Source: Balanoglossus misakiensis (taxonomy: Eukaryota > Hemichordata). From it: 64,000 bases of DNA. Positions 47,182 to 58,842 of the stretch are shown in pieces. The stretch covers positions 1,922,001-1,986,000 of the forward strand of contig CM082593.2 of NCBI GenBank assembly GCA_040954595.2, read 5' to 3'. The first letter of the stretch is position 1. The number at the start of each line of letters is the position of its first letter. The notes under the pieces were generated by a model, which was not told where the DNA came from, did not search any database, and saw only the letters and a program-made list of their open reading frames with translations. A program made the position numbers and the translations under genes.

Positions 47182-47985
47182 TCAGGTCTTGTGCATCTTC
47201 GGCTTGAGAAAATGCTGTATCTCGTCGTAAAGAACGAGCACTAAGGCGCTGCCAGTACCACGGATCATATTGGAGAACATGCCCTTATAGAGAGCTCTAC
47301 CGCCCTCGTGAGAAACAATCTTCTTCAGGCAGTCGAACGAATTCTTATACATCGCTGTCTCCAGTCGTCCGCTCTGCATCATCATACGTCTTCGCACGGT
47401 GTCGTGTGGGTAGGCGATGACGCCAGCGAACACTTCCACAACTTGGGCGATGAGAAATAAGATGAAGAAATTGTTCCGGTGTTTTTCAGGTATGTAGGAC
47501 TTGGCCGTGTCATAGCAACCGAAATAGGCAGCACGGTAGACGAATATACCCTGTACGGAGACGTTGAAGCCACGGTAAAGCCCGCGAAGTCCGTCCGATC
47601 GGTAGATTTTGGCGATGCAGTGGCCGAGACCGGAGAACTCTCTATCGACGGCGACTTTGCCAATATCAGCACCGAGTCGCGTTCTGGCGAAATCGAGAGG
47701 GTAGACGAAAAGGAGAGAGCTCGCCCCTGCAGCGCCACCAGCGAGCAGGTTACCGGAGAAGAACTTCCAGAAATGATCCTTCTTGTCAATCCCGGCCAAG
47801 AAGATCTCCTTGTAGGTATCCTTGAAGGCGAAACCGAGTGCTTGGGTGGGGAAGTATCTGACGACGTTCACCAGGTTTCCACGCCATAACGACAGAAACC
47901 CTTGTTCCCGCGTCACCCTGACAAAACAGTCGGTGATGCCATTGTACCGCATTTCCTTCGCGATCTGGTGGTGGGCATCTTGCAC
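47182..47985 (-). CDS. ADP/ATP carrier last exon 2B (canonical)
   Basis: Encodes 267 residues of a canonical mitochondrial ADP/ATP translocase of the inner membrane, which swaps cytosolic ADP for matrix ATP. It opens [16 protein letters not shown] after a TTTTGTTTCAG acceptor in phase 0. Visible signatures are [18 protein letters not shown] with the substrate arginine, [42 protein letters not shown] with the diagnostic RRRMMM, and NMIRGTGSA with the third-repeat arginine. It needs a first exon for helix 1: exon 1B gives 306 residues and exon 1A 308, close to the usual 298-310. The rest of the protein is in one exon. Confidence 0.92.
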   Translation of the reverse strand: MQDAHHQIAKEMRYNGITDCFVRVTREQGFLSLWRGNLVNVVRYFPTQALGFAFKDTYKEIFLAGIDKKDHFWKFFSGNLLAGGAAGASSLLFVYPLDFARTRLGADIGKVAVDREFSGLGHCIAKIYRSDGLRGLYRGFNVSVQGIFVYRAAYFGCYDTAKSYIPEKHRNNFFILFLIAQVVEVFAGVIAYPHDTVRRRMMMQSGRLETAMYKNSFDCLKKIVSHEGGRALYKGMFSNMIRGTGSALVLVLYDEIQHFLKPKMHKT

Positions 47986-49196
47986 CTGAAACAAAATGGG
48001 AAAGGTTGTCGATTATACTAGCATACATACTCAACAGATTGTTTTTGGTTAATTCGACAGAATGAGACGTTTTATTCTGGCCACTAATCCACCAAGACCA
48101 AAGCAATGGTGGAGAGAATGAACAAAGGTACCTTGTACTCGGGTGATATATATTTGGCCATCAATGACTCACCTTTAGTTGCATTGGTGCCAAAACATCA
48201 TTTACAGTTCATGCATTTATGCCCCGTGGTCACCCTCCAAATGAGGCGATTTTCAGACCGACTTTTCGACGCGACTCGCGACAAATGATCATGGTGAACA
48301 TTACTACAGGGAGTGAGGGTGCTCCTTTTTGGGATTCAGTGAAATTTGAGGTCTTCCCTACTTATGCGAACTTGCGTTACACTGACCAATCTTGTCGACA
48401 ACGTACTTGACCAAACTTTCTATTTCTGACCTATTTTTTTAAGTGACAAAAACAGCCGGGCACATTTCGTGTTATTTATAGGTCGTACACTGCCACACAT
48501 TCCCCCAAATCGACTGATTGATTGATTGGCTTAATCATTGGGACTGAGAGGAAGAACGGTTCGTTTGGGTGTACATTTGGGGTTTTCGCGAATGTTCAGA
48601 CATCTTGCATGTAATAGAATCGTGGGAATGTCGCTTCTTGACCCCTTGGGCCGCCCCATCCCAGGCACCGACCCAGAACGCCTCGCTCCAAAAATGCGAA
48701 CACAACAACCGAAAGTTTGCATTTACCTCCAAAAGGTCGACAGAGTTCGAAAGTGAATTCGTCGAGGGTCAAAACCTTTGCAGCGTAGGCTATCAGTAAA
48801 ATCGGTTTTCTGTCAACCCGAAAAGAAAACTGTCAACTTGGCATAATCGATGGCATAACAGCTATGCCTCTTATCAGTTGTCACATAACGGCCGCCACGT
48901 GTATATGCTAAGGAAAGTTCACAAATTTAGGAATCTTCCAAACATGACCCAGCCACGTAGCTGCAATACATTCCTTGTATTGGCGTCTTTACTTGGACAA
49001 TTGTCCGAGATCTTTGGTATAGAAGATCCTCGGACCCCAGTCTGACCCCATACTTATCCAGAATACCAATGCGCATACATGCAGTAGGCGAACTCCGGGT
49101 CTCTAACAGGGATCCGAAGTCCCTCGCATAGTCAAACATTCTCCGGCGCTTTTTTCGCTCCGTACAGTGCTAAAACTTGACAGGCGTACTCCTTAC
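47986..49196 (-). other. Intron between carrier first and last exons
   Basis: About 1.2 kb bounded on the minus strand by the exon 1A donor (CAG|GTAAGG) and the exon 2B acceptor. No further carrier exon is seen inside. Confidence 0.6.
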
Positions 49197-49319
49197 CTGC
49201 AGAAGAAGCTTTACTCTCTCAATTGGTGCAACGACTGTTTTCGATACCGCCGCGGCAGTCCCGCCTGCGCACAGATCCAGGAGGAAACCCTGAACTGCGT
49301 CTTTTGTTATCTCCGGCAT
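49197..49319 (-). CDS. ADP/ATP carrier first exon 1A
   Basis: Forty-one codons: [16 protein letters not shown], then a helix-1 segment ending [11 protein letters not shown] at a CAG|GTAAGG donor, phase 0. It contains SKT with the substrate lysine of ADP/ATP carriers and the first PX[D/E]XX[R/K] motif (PIERVK). The frame stays open upstream to an ATG at 49457, which would add 46 residues rich in Lys and Arg. The shorter start is chosen because family members begin within a few residues of this methionine. It can splice in phase to exon 2B or 2A. Confidence 0.85.
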
Positions 49320-50112
49320 TGTTCTCACTACCGCTTCTCCAGTGAACGTAATATGGCGTACTTTGGACTTTTTTAAAACACTGCCATTACATAATAGCAT
49401 ACAGTAAGGTGCGTATGTCCGCAATGTTATAATTTTCGCTTTTGTCATCTTACTCATGATCCATTGAATTGTTTTTTTTCGGCATTATGTTTTAGGCCAA
49501 TCTCATTTTAGTGATGAGATGTATGATGTAGCTGTTCGTAGTATCATATCTATGGTAGCATCATGACCTACCATCCACAATGACTGCATGAAAAGGGGCG
49601 TGGCCGTCGCTTGATGTGATTACATAAGAATGCACTGATCGCGGAAGGGGTTGCCATTAGAGGGCGCGCGCACATGGATGGGCGTGTCGTAGCTATAAAG
49701 CTTATGGATGTGTCATCATATCTGATAGTGGGTGTCCCAATATAAAGATATATTGACGGGAAAACATATTTGATTTGCTTGAAAGGGAAACGCCATGGCT
49801 TACACAGTGACAGAGCAAACACGATTGTCGACAATGTCGTGACCCGACGGCTTGCTGTCTGCCAACTGAGTGACACACGTCCCTTTTCAAATGCCACATC
49901 TCTATAAAATGTCTTTTGCAAAAGTAAACGCTGGATCAGTCTGCAAGCTGTTACACATCACGACAAAAAGACGTCGATTTGTGATGTTTTGAGGTCATGG
50001 ATGAATGATTTCTATCACATGCATGGTTCGTGACGGGGCCAGACCATGAGCTTTGGATGGAGTGACCTCGCTCACATCCCAATACGCCTACATTCGATGT
50101 ACGCTTTCTCAC
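49320..50112 (-). other. Stretch between alternative carrier first exons
   Basis: No exon supported apart from a possible N-terminal extension of exon 1A (49320-49457). If 1A has its own promoter it must lie here; no TATA-like box in a convincing place was seen. Confidence 0.4.
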
Positions 50113-50229
50113 CTGAAGGAGAAGTTTAACTCTCTCAATGGGTGCAACAACTGTTTTAGAGATGGCTGCAGCAGTTCCACCAGCTAACAGATCGAAAACG
50201 AATTCCTCGACTGTGTCTTTCGTCTTCAT
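50113..50229 (-). CDS. ADP/ATP carrier first exon 1B
   Basis: Thirty-nine codons: MKTKDTVEEFVFDLLAGG, then a helix-1 segment ending [11 protein letters not shown] at a CAG|GTGAGA donor, phase 0. The last 15 residues are identical to exon 1A and the N-terminal part differs, so the two are duplicates. The substrate lysine (SKT) and PIERVK motif are present. It is the most upstream carrier exon and so the first in a transcript started here. Confidence 0.87.
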
Positions 50230-53200
50230 CGCGTTACTTTGGTCAGAGAGATTCAGAAGAAAGACCTGGCTCTAAGGTCAAGGGTCAAATTACCAGATCT
50301 TCGGTGTGGCGACAAACGTTAACAGCGAATTCAGCACTGGCGGCGAGGAGGGATTTCGCTTGCTTGGTTCGCTAGTATGACATTACTAAAAGAACAGAAC
50401 GGTGGCCACTTGTAGTCTTTGTTCACGGGCTCCCTTCTACCCCTCGCAGCACAGCTAGCTCTGAAAACAGTCAGGTGACTGATATCACGTGACACACTCT
50501 TGCTGAAATCGAGCACTGTGATGAAATCAACCACAGTCCCTTCATCCGAGGGACTAGTCCCAGGGGCGAGTTATTAAAACATAGACTATCTATAATTCAT
50601 GAAAATTTTCCTTAACTAAAATATAGATCGCACAAATGTCCCGAACTCTTCTTCTCAAATTAATTAGGTTATTTGTTCCCAGACAAATTCCCAACTTGAT
50701 AAGTCCGAAGTTGGCACATACATATCCATAATAAAAGTCCCCCCTTATATACAAACATGTTACTTTTCCCGGTGGAAATAGATATTGAGTGGAACAATAT
50801 TGCGCTTATTGAAATAAATAGTTTTGTTTTCCACGAACAACGCATTATTACTGAATTTATACTGATGATAACAGAGATTAAGTATAGCTCTCTTTCTGGC
50901 AGCGTCCGGTTTAGTTTTTAAACATGTTGAAGCCAGTTATGGCCATCTTTCACGTCACCAGTCAAAACGTGCGTATGAAATACGTGGGGCCGTCGTCAAA
51001 AGTGACGTCCACAACAAGATGACTTGTTGACATAGAAACAAAAGTTGTCAACAGATTGAAAAGGGAAAAAAACGCAGGGCCTAGATCAAAAGATAATGTT
51101 TGGAGGATACAAATAACTGTGATCAGATCGGGTAAACGCGGATGATGAGACGTGGATTCTATTCACGCATTTCTTCCAGATGTGTGACGAGAAGGCAATC
51201 ATTTTTTTGCGCAAATAAGTACACGTGCTAGTCTCTCCCTCTATCGTTTAAAATTGGAGAATAAATGTACGTGGCACTCCCATCTGCCAAAGCGGTTTCC
51301 TGTCTAGGGGTTGGTACATTGCCCTTTCTAAAGATCCCTCTACGCGCAAATACCGGCGTCGCTGGACGTCATTTTGCGTTATAACAGAATCTATGATTGG
51401 TCAATTCTGCTGACCGTAGCGAGAGAGCCTTATAAGAATAACTTCGCAGAATATTGTTACCAACGTCATGTAGACTTATCGTCAAGATTAAGGATGTGAA
51501 AAAAATAAGTTTATGATAAAAGGATGTTGGTATACAAGCCACAGCAAATAATAATTTTGTAAATATTTGGCACGACAGCCAATCAGAACTGACGTTATGA
51601 CGTACCGGTATTTGTAGCATGACGTCAGATAAGGAAGCCATATTGTATAAAGTCTATCATCTGGCCGTGTGAGAACACACGAAATATAAGTTTATCGAAG
51701 AAGTTCCTGGATACTGTTTGGATCTTTCGGACGATTGGCTTCAAAGGAAAGTAGGTTAGTGAGGTAAGAATCAGCTTCACAAAGACGCACTTCCGACGAT
51801 CATAAGTGCTGTGGATGCCCCAGAAATGCTATTAGCGTTACTTGGAATCGACACATCGGCATTCGTTTCAATGGAACACGATATTCACTGTTTTCGTATA
51901 TACGTCTTGCCACAGAAACCTATCCGGTCCAGTCTTGGAATGGTACGCATATGAGTATAGGTTGAAGGATCTGTAAAACGCCCATGGGTACCTTTAACTA
52001 AAGTTGCTCTTTTCTCAAACGCCATGATTGACACGACACTATAGAATACTGAAATGAACACTGTTAGTGATATACACATAATAGCTTGGTGTAGTTCCAC
52101 CCAACACACATAACTTTCTTCATCGAAAGTGATCGAATGTGGAATTCCATTTACAAACAAGCGTTATTCTGACGAAAGGATCCCTTTGGGTGTAATGGAA
52201 ATGAATTACAGAAAGTATTGATACCACGTAATACAATTGTCAGTGAAATTGTATTCAAAGCTGTCCCACATACAATCTGTTTCCGTCGACGCAATGAATG
52301 GCCTTGGGATTTATCAAATTGGTCAGTGGTTGAGTTTGTGGTAAACAATTTCCTTGTCTGTATGGGATGTATACGTTATTGGGACATATTTTGTATCTAT
52401 TTTGTGATTTGATGACCCACAAGCTCAGTAACTGATCAAAAGGGACGTGGGCTATACTCTAGGTCCATTTCGCCTATGGGTTAGATATAATATGTGTAAT
52501 TTAATACTTTATACCAGTGAAGTTGAAAGAAGGTTTCGAGAGTAATCAAAGTATTTCATGTTCAGTTGGAATTAAATTCCCCAAATTTGCTTCTGTAAAC
52601 TATTGAGAGAAAATTTTATTTTGTGGGATGAAGTTTGGAATAGGGAAATGAATATCCCACGAGATATAATTTTCTCTCAATAGTTTACATCAAAGATAAC
52701 ACCACTCTGGACAGATGATGTGCATGTGTAAACTAAAGTTTATGTCAAGGTAAAGGGTTGTGGCGTACTTAGTGACACACGGTACAGGTGACCGAGCACG
52801 TCTGTACGGTGTATACACCCATCTGATCAGCAGAGGTCATGACCTCTGGGGACAAGGTGTATCATGGTGATAGTTTATGGACCCTTCAGGGTCGATACAC
52901 AACCTTCCACTAGCAGGTCGCACAGAAATCTGAAATCGAACATTAAGAAGTCATTTAGCTTCGTTGCCATGAAACTAACCGTACCTATTCTTGATAAAAC
53001 ACACATTCATGGTTTTACAAGTGATATAAACCGTTGCTGTCTTCCGTGTTCAATGTACAGCTGGTCCAATAACATTCCAGAAATAGTAAGATATAAGTTC
53101 ACGTGAGAGGTGTTTATGTGTGTGGTTGTATGGCATGTCATCATCACACGATGGTTTTGAAACAGTGTCACTCTTTAACAACAGGAATGATGGATGCCAA

Positions 53201-53515
53201 TTGATCCTATTAATTATGGTGTTTAGTAAATAAATGAGTAACCCAGGATAATGTGGCCTCTGTTCAACCCTGTATCTACATGTCATGGTCTTTTTAACTT
53301 CAATATTTACGATGATGATGTGCTTGGCCTTGTCCATGGGGAGATCTGTGGTCAGATCGACCAATTGGTTGAACATATTCCCTGCCCATAACTTGTAATT
53401 TGAGTTGCAAATTAAATTGTAACAGTCTACACTGGTCACAGTTTGTGATACATGCCAGACATTTATTGGGTTACTAAACATGCCATTAACATATCTGTTT
53501 GTCTTTCATTTTCAG
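50230..53515. other. Shared upstream region of the carrier locus (-) and SAR1 (+)
   Basis: The two loci are divergent here, so both promoters should lie in this 3.3 kb. No coding exon seen. A stretch near 51650-51772, after a TATTGTATAAAG box and ending at a GAG|GTAAGA donor, is a reasonable untranslated first exon for SAR1. A long hairpin lies at 52594-52689. Confidence 0.4.
52594..52689. repeat. Near-perfect hairpin, 36-bp arms and 24-base loop
   Basis: The left arm 52594-52629 begins TGTAAACTATTGAGAG and the right arm 52654-52689 is its reverse complement with three mismatches in 36; the outer 22 pairs are perfect. Folded as RNA it would be a stem of pre-miRNA size. It could equally be a small foldback transposon with terminal inverted repeats. 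No target-site duplication is evident, and it lies in the non-coding region upstream of SAR1. Confidence 0.85.
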
Positions 53516-53556
53516 GGTGCAGTATTTAAAAAAAAGTTTTATTTATATTCATCACA

Positions 53557-55680
53557 ATGTTCCTGTGGGACTGGTTTGCAGGTGTTCTCAGCTTTTTAGG
53601 TAAATGAAATTATTGCTTTTGTGAATTATTCATGATAATTAAAATATTTGCATCAGTTTTACACTTTGACATCATTACCAGTTCAATTATTAACTGGTCT
53701 GTTTCACTGTAAAATGGAGTCGTGCAAAAGTGTATGAACTCTGAATTTCAAACTGAACATTGAAGTCAAAGTTCAACTCATTCATGGCTGATAGTGTGAT
53801 ACAGCATTCAAGGTAGAAGATTAACTGGCATTTCAATGATGTGAAGATTATACTAATTAAATAAGTCGCTCTGGTCAGGTTTTCTATTGTCTCTACCAGC
53901 CTGTTACATCTCAACAATGTATCACATTAGTTCAGATGTTTGACATCACTCTTCTTCCGTTGCAGGTTTATACAAAAAATCTGGCAAATTAGTTTTCCTA
54001 GGTTTAGACAATGCTGGTAAAACTACCTTATTACACATGTTGAAAGATGACAGAATGGCACAACATGTGCCCACTCTACATCCCAGTAAGTATATAGTTC
54101 ACATTTCATGCTCAGGTTTTTGAGGACATCGCATCGAATCTGAATTTCCAGACAAAAATGATCACTGCCGTGACACTGTAATGAAAATCATTATCTACTC
54201 TCTCCTTCAGTAATCATCCGTGTGTATGGCAGAATAAAAATCACGGATGATTTCTATGGGATTGAAATATGCTGTCCAGCTGTTGCTGGATTTAAAATAA
54301 AAAAATGTCAGCTATTTTTTGGTGCTGTGTAGACACAAGGATGGTTGGAAACATTTCAATTCAACGCTTGCTGTAAACTGTTTCTGACATTGAACTCCAG
54401 AAGAATGAACTTTCACCATTATTTCTGTATGCTCGATGTGAGAAATATACATGTACATGTCATTTGGCCAGACAATTTGCATACATTATAAATAATCACT
54501 TGCTGATCGTTGACTTGTATTTTATATTTAGCTGGTACTTTTTGCAGCTGGGGTTCAGTGTGAAATCAGCAAGTCATTGCTCTGTGCTTTCACATCGAGG
54601 CCAGAGTTCAGTGATGTCAATTACGGTATTTGTAAGAGCTTATTTATATTTCTTTTGTTTTCTTTTTCACTCGCAGCGTCAGAAGAATTAGTTATGGGCG
54701 GTATGCGCTTCACAACGTTCGATTTAGGCGGTCACGAACAGGCAAGGCGAGTGTGGAAAGACTATCTACCAGCTATTGAAGGCATTGTATTTCTCATTGA
54801 TGCAGCCGATAGGGAAAGATTTGTGGAATCCAAGGTAGAACTTGATGTAAGTATATTTACTCTTCAAAGAGACAACTTTTGTTGTGCCTACCAAACCATG
54901 GTGTTAAAAGGGTTAATTTCTTCCATTTATTTGCAGAGCTTAATGACAGATGAACAAGTAGCAAATGCACCAATTCTCTTACTGGGTAATAAAATAGACA
55001 AACCAGCGGCTGCAAGTGAAGACGAACTTAGAACTGTCTTTGGACTCCATGGACAGACTACAGGAAAGGTAATTGTTGGCACAATTTGATGCTTTAAACG
55101 CCAAAGACTAAATGAGATTCATACTGGCAAAATGATATTAGGTATTTTATATTTATCTGAAAAGGTCATTGTCAGTTCTGGGAGTTTCTGTTGGCCTTGT
55201 TACTGAAGGTTTCTCTTGTATGGTTGATTCTGGGTATTAGTGAAGCTATCTCCTTATTTAGAACGTGTTGCAATCAGTGAAAGAAAGATTAATTGTACGG
55301 ACAGCTGTTGCATTGCATCCAAGGACCCCAGAACCACAACACGGGGCAAACAGAGGTCATTTCTGTTGTTCAGAAAATAATAGGGTCCATCTTGATCAAT
55401 TACAGTCTCTTACAGGAATCGAATAAACACTGTTGGTTATTAAAGGCAGCCATCTTGGATACTGAAAACCAATATGGCTGCCGTGTGCTCTCACCTCAGG
55501 ACAGCCTGAATTTTAATGTGCTTCTACATCTGTGTTACAAACTATTTTTCTTTTCCTTCGCAGGGTAATGTGAATCTCAAAGATTTACCAGGGCGCCCTC
55601 TAGAGTTATTTATGTGCAGCGTTCTCAAGAGAGAGGGTTACGGCGAGGGATTCCGTTGGTTGGCTCAGTATATCAAATAA
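53557..55680 (+). CDS. SAR1: SAR1 small GTPase of the COPII coat (complete)
   Basis: SAR1 starts COPII vesicle budding: in its GTP form its N-terminal amphipathic helix enters the ER membrane and recruits SEC23/24. Exons 53557-53599, 53966-54085, 54677-54846, 54937-55068 and 55564-55680 join in phase to give 193 residues, against 198 in human SAR1B. Seen: hydrophobic N-terminus [20 protein letters not shown]-loop [17 protein letters not shown], the switch-1 region; [12 protein letters not shown], the DxxG motif with the catalytic-site histidine; NKID for guanine specificity; and [20 protein letters not shown] at the C-terminus. There is no N-myristoylation glycine, as expected for SAR1 rather than ARF. 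An acceptor at about 53515 precedes a short 5' UTR, so an untranslated exon lies upstream. Confidence 0.95.
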
Positions 55681-58600
55681 ATTGGAAAAAAAAAACAGAA
55701 AATAAGATTTTCAAGTTGTTGTACTGTTTACTCTTGTTTTATTCCTGTTGCAATTTTTGAAAATGAAATCACGGAATAAAATAAATGTTGTACGTTCAAC
55801 AAGTACAGCAACTTCAAAATCACTCATTGCCAGGTGTTTTGTTTAACAATATTCATGTTCTTTTCATTGGTGGCAAATGTTTTTCTGAACTCAATAGTTT
55901 TTTGTCAGAGCGAATCACTTTTTAGGAAATTACATTTTGCACAGATTTCATTAATAAGCTTTTCTCCACTTTTGACTCGTGATAAGATGGGAAGTAGACT
56001 TTGAAAGAGTACTTTTGGAAGGGACACCTCACAAAGTTAGAAACAAGGTTTTACTGAGAAAGGCTTAGGGGGATGCTACTTATTACAGTTTTTACCAGAT
56101 AACATTCTCAGGTATGCTTACCATTGCAGAAGAGATGTCTTTGTAGCTCTGATATAAACCATGTGCTTGTAGTTGTAGATTTCACAGCTTTGTCTCCAAA
56201 TGAATCTCCTGGGCTTCTTCTGAAAATCTTGACAGTGAGAATTGTAGCCAGCTTTCTGAAATCAATTTCTGTGTTTGTCTGGGGAGAAAACATCAACAGC
56301 TTTGTGACATGCAGAACTGGAAATGTGAAAATGGTTTATTAGTTTCATTTTTTGTAGCATTATGGAATGAAAAGCCACTTTTTGGTGCCATACTTTGATT
56401 TTTGATGCAGCTCGGAAAGCATTTGCCACCTGTGTATTGTCAGAATTCATATGCATTAAGTCCAAACATTGAGGTTTCGAGATTTTTTTACAGCAAATAG
56501 GCAAGTGTAATGCTCAAATTAGTGCAGCAAACCTTCCAAATGTGGGTGGGAAATGTTTAATACTATGATGAAGAAGTTCATACTAATTTGTACAGCATTG
56601 CAAGTGAAACTTCATTTGATAAATGTTTGTAGTGCTTCGCTACATGTGAGTACGTCACTCGTAATGCATTAGTACCGAATAAACATAAACGTTACCACCA
56701 AATGCGGTAGTAACAACAGTATGGGCTGTCGAGCAACAGAGCGGTATATTAACAGTCAACTTTGGTCTCGATAATTTTTAGTCCAAAGAAAAATGGGAAT
56801 ATTGGAATTTATTTTCATACTAGGCTGAACGCAACAAATAAGATTCAGTTCAGGGTTTGATTTGGGGAAGTACTCACTTGCGTACCAGTAGAATCGACCG
56901 CTCCTGTTTTATATATATATAAAAAGAAAAAACTATAAATATGTAACGTAATTTAAACCAAGACAAAGTATTTGAACATACATGAATTTTCTCCGCAAAA
57001 CATTCTGTAATAAGATTTAACAGCTTTGTACCGCATGAACTTGATTTTTTTCAGAAGAAAGTTCAGTGTAAAGAAAAATGCCAGTTTATAGAGACGTCAT
57101 CTGTTTTAGTTTTTTTTTGAGCATAAAACTTTGTAAGAATTCTGTTTTACTGTGAGGTGTCTCATGTCACCTTGAATGTTGTCTTATAAGTTCAAATTAA
57201 GAGAATATTTTGCTGTTAGGAGTGTAGTGATTACTACAATGTCAGTCTTGGTTTATTTTAACCGTGTATAATGTGGTAGAATTCGAAGGGTGGAATAAAA
57301 ATGTGAATAAAGTTTTATTCACAATTTGAAATCAGTACGCATGAGTGAGTTTTTTCTAATTGGCTAGCTGCAAAGTGACAACTTTACAGCAGCCAATAGT
57401 GGGTGCCAGATGGCGTCTGCTTTATATGCAAAACCAAGTGGTTCACATCCCAATAAGTATCAGATCTAGGGAAGATGTTATGGATAAAACCATACTGTGA
57501 AAATAGTAAACAACTGCTAGATATGAATATTGACATCCCATTAAGAAATTGATTGCAAAGCATTTCTTCAATATTTTCACTCATCTTTACTATTGTGACA
57601 AACAGAGATGAAATCACTATAGTTCTGACATGATAAAATGTTGGGATAAACAGTAACAATATGCTACATTTTTGAAAATCTGTGGATGAAAAGTGTAACA
57701 TTAAACACCTCAAAAACTTGAACACTTGTACAAATGTTTGGTCGCACACTTTATGAAGACAATTATGAGTTATAATAGAAACAAAATGAGCCACTTGTTA
57801 CCCTGACATTTATGAATATGAATGACACTTCAAAAAAGCTGAAAATTGTGCGTGAATTTGCCAAGGGAAAGAAGCTCATTTTCTCAGGGGCGAACTTCAT
57901 GGTACAATCACTCTAAAATTATACATTTCACTTTTGTAAAGGTTTGAAAGAATCACAACATTCTGCTGGTTTTCTAGCTGCTAAATTGAACGTGCAAAGA
58001 AAAGGTTTTCTTCAAAAAAAATTAAAATAAAATGCAACTGAACACAAAATATGTTGAAAACTGGTCAAAAGGGTATTTATTTCAAAACTATCACCAAGCA
58101 ACAAAGACTGGTCTACCATTTCTGAGTCACACGAACAGCGAAGTATTTACACTAGGCAAGCTTATTTGCTGGATGATGCAGACATCTGTAGTGGCATGAA
58201 AGTGACAACGCCACTGCCATTCAGATTGAACAATAAAAAAAAACTGAGTGACTACAAAATACTTGTACTGTCCTCAGATGAAGGACTACCACGCTATCTT
58301 TATCAAAACGCCGTCTCAAAAATTCAGCTGCTGTTTTTGTGTAGGCAGCAACCATGTCACGCTCGAAAGCTGATTGGCTATCGACACCCTGCTACACAGC
58401 CAATCAGAACACATTTTACATCTTAAATGCACAACTATAACAATTAACATGCAGCTGTTGTGAATACACACATACACACAATACAAAAAGAAAAAAAATT
58501 ATATACTTCTGCTTAAATCAATATTTATAACCTTCATTCCCACAGGACAAATACTAGTACTTCAGACATGGTCAAATTACGTAGCTGGGATGTTTTAAGG

Positions 58601-58842
58601 AATACAAAATATTGTCTTATTCTTTTCTAAAGGTTAAAAACATGTGCATGTTTTCACATGTATATAAAAAAATTCTACCACATGCACACACACAGACAAC
58701 AGAATATTGTGACCAGCACTGCTAGGTCATTTTTCTACATTTTTCACTTCAACATCATATTTTTATAATTCGGGCTTGTAGGAGGTCTGTGAGAGTGAAC
58801 ATCATCATCATCATCATCATCTAGAGCTTCTTCTTGACACAA
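55681..58842. other. 3' flanks of SAR1 (+) and CCAR1 (-), convergent
   Basis: No coding exon seen. SAR1 has overlapping AATAAA signals at 55775-55785, about 100 bases after its stop. CCAR1 on the other strand has a possible AATAAA (TTTATT on the plus strand) at 58076-58081, and a CATCAT microsatellite at about 58800-58821 lies just past its stop. The middle is AT-rich with nothing recognised. Confidence 0.5.
55775..55785 (+). terminator. Overlapping polyadenylation signals of SAR1
   Basis: Two AATAAA hexamers sharing one base, about 95 bases downstream of the stop codon and followed by a TGTTG-containing stretch. A typical position for a cleavage signal. Confidence 0.65.

Noticed and set aside
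47479-47889. 136-codon plus-strand frame over the ADP/ATP carrier exon
   Set aside because: It is a shadow of carrier exon 2B read on the other strand, with no features of its own.
50534-50553. Small hairpin GTCCCT...AGGGAC upstream of carrier exon 1B
   Set aside because: A 6-bp stem is expected often by chance in 64 kb.
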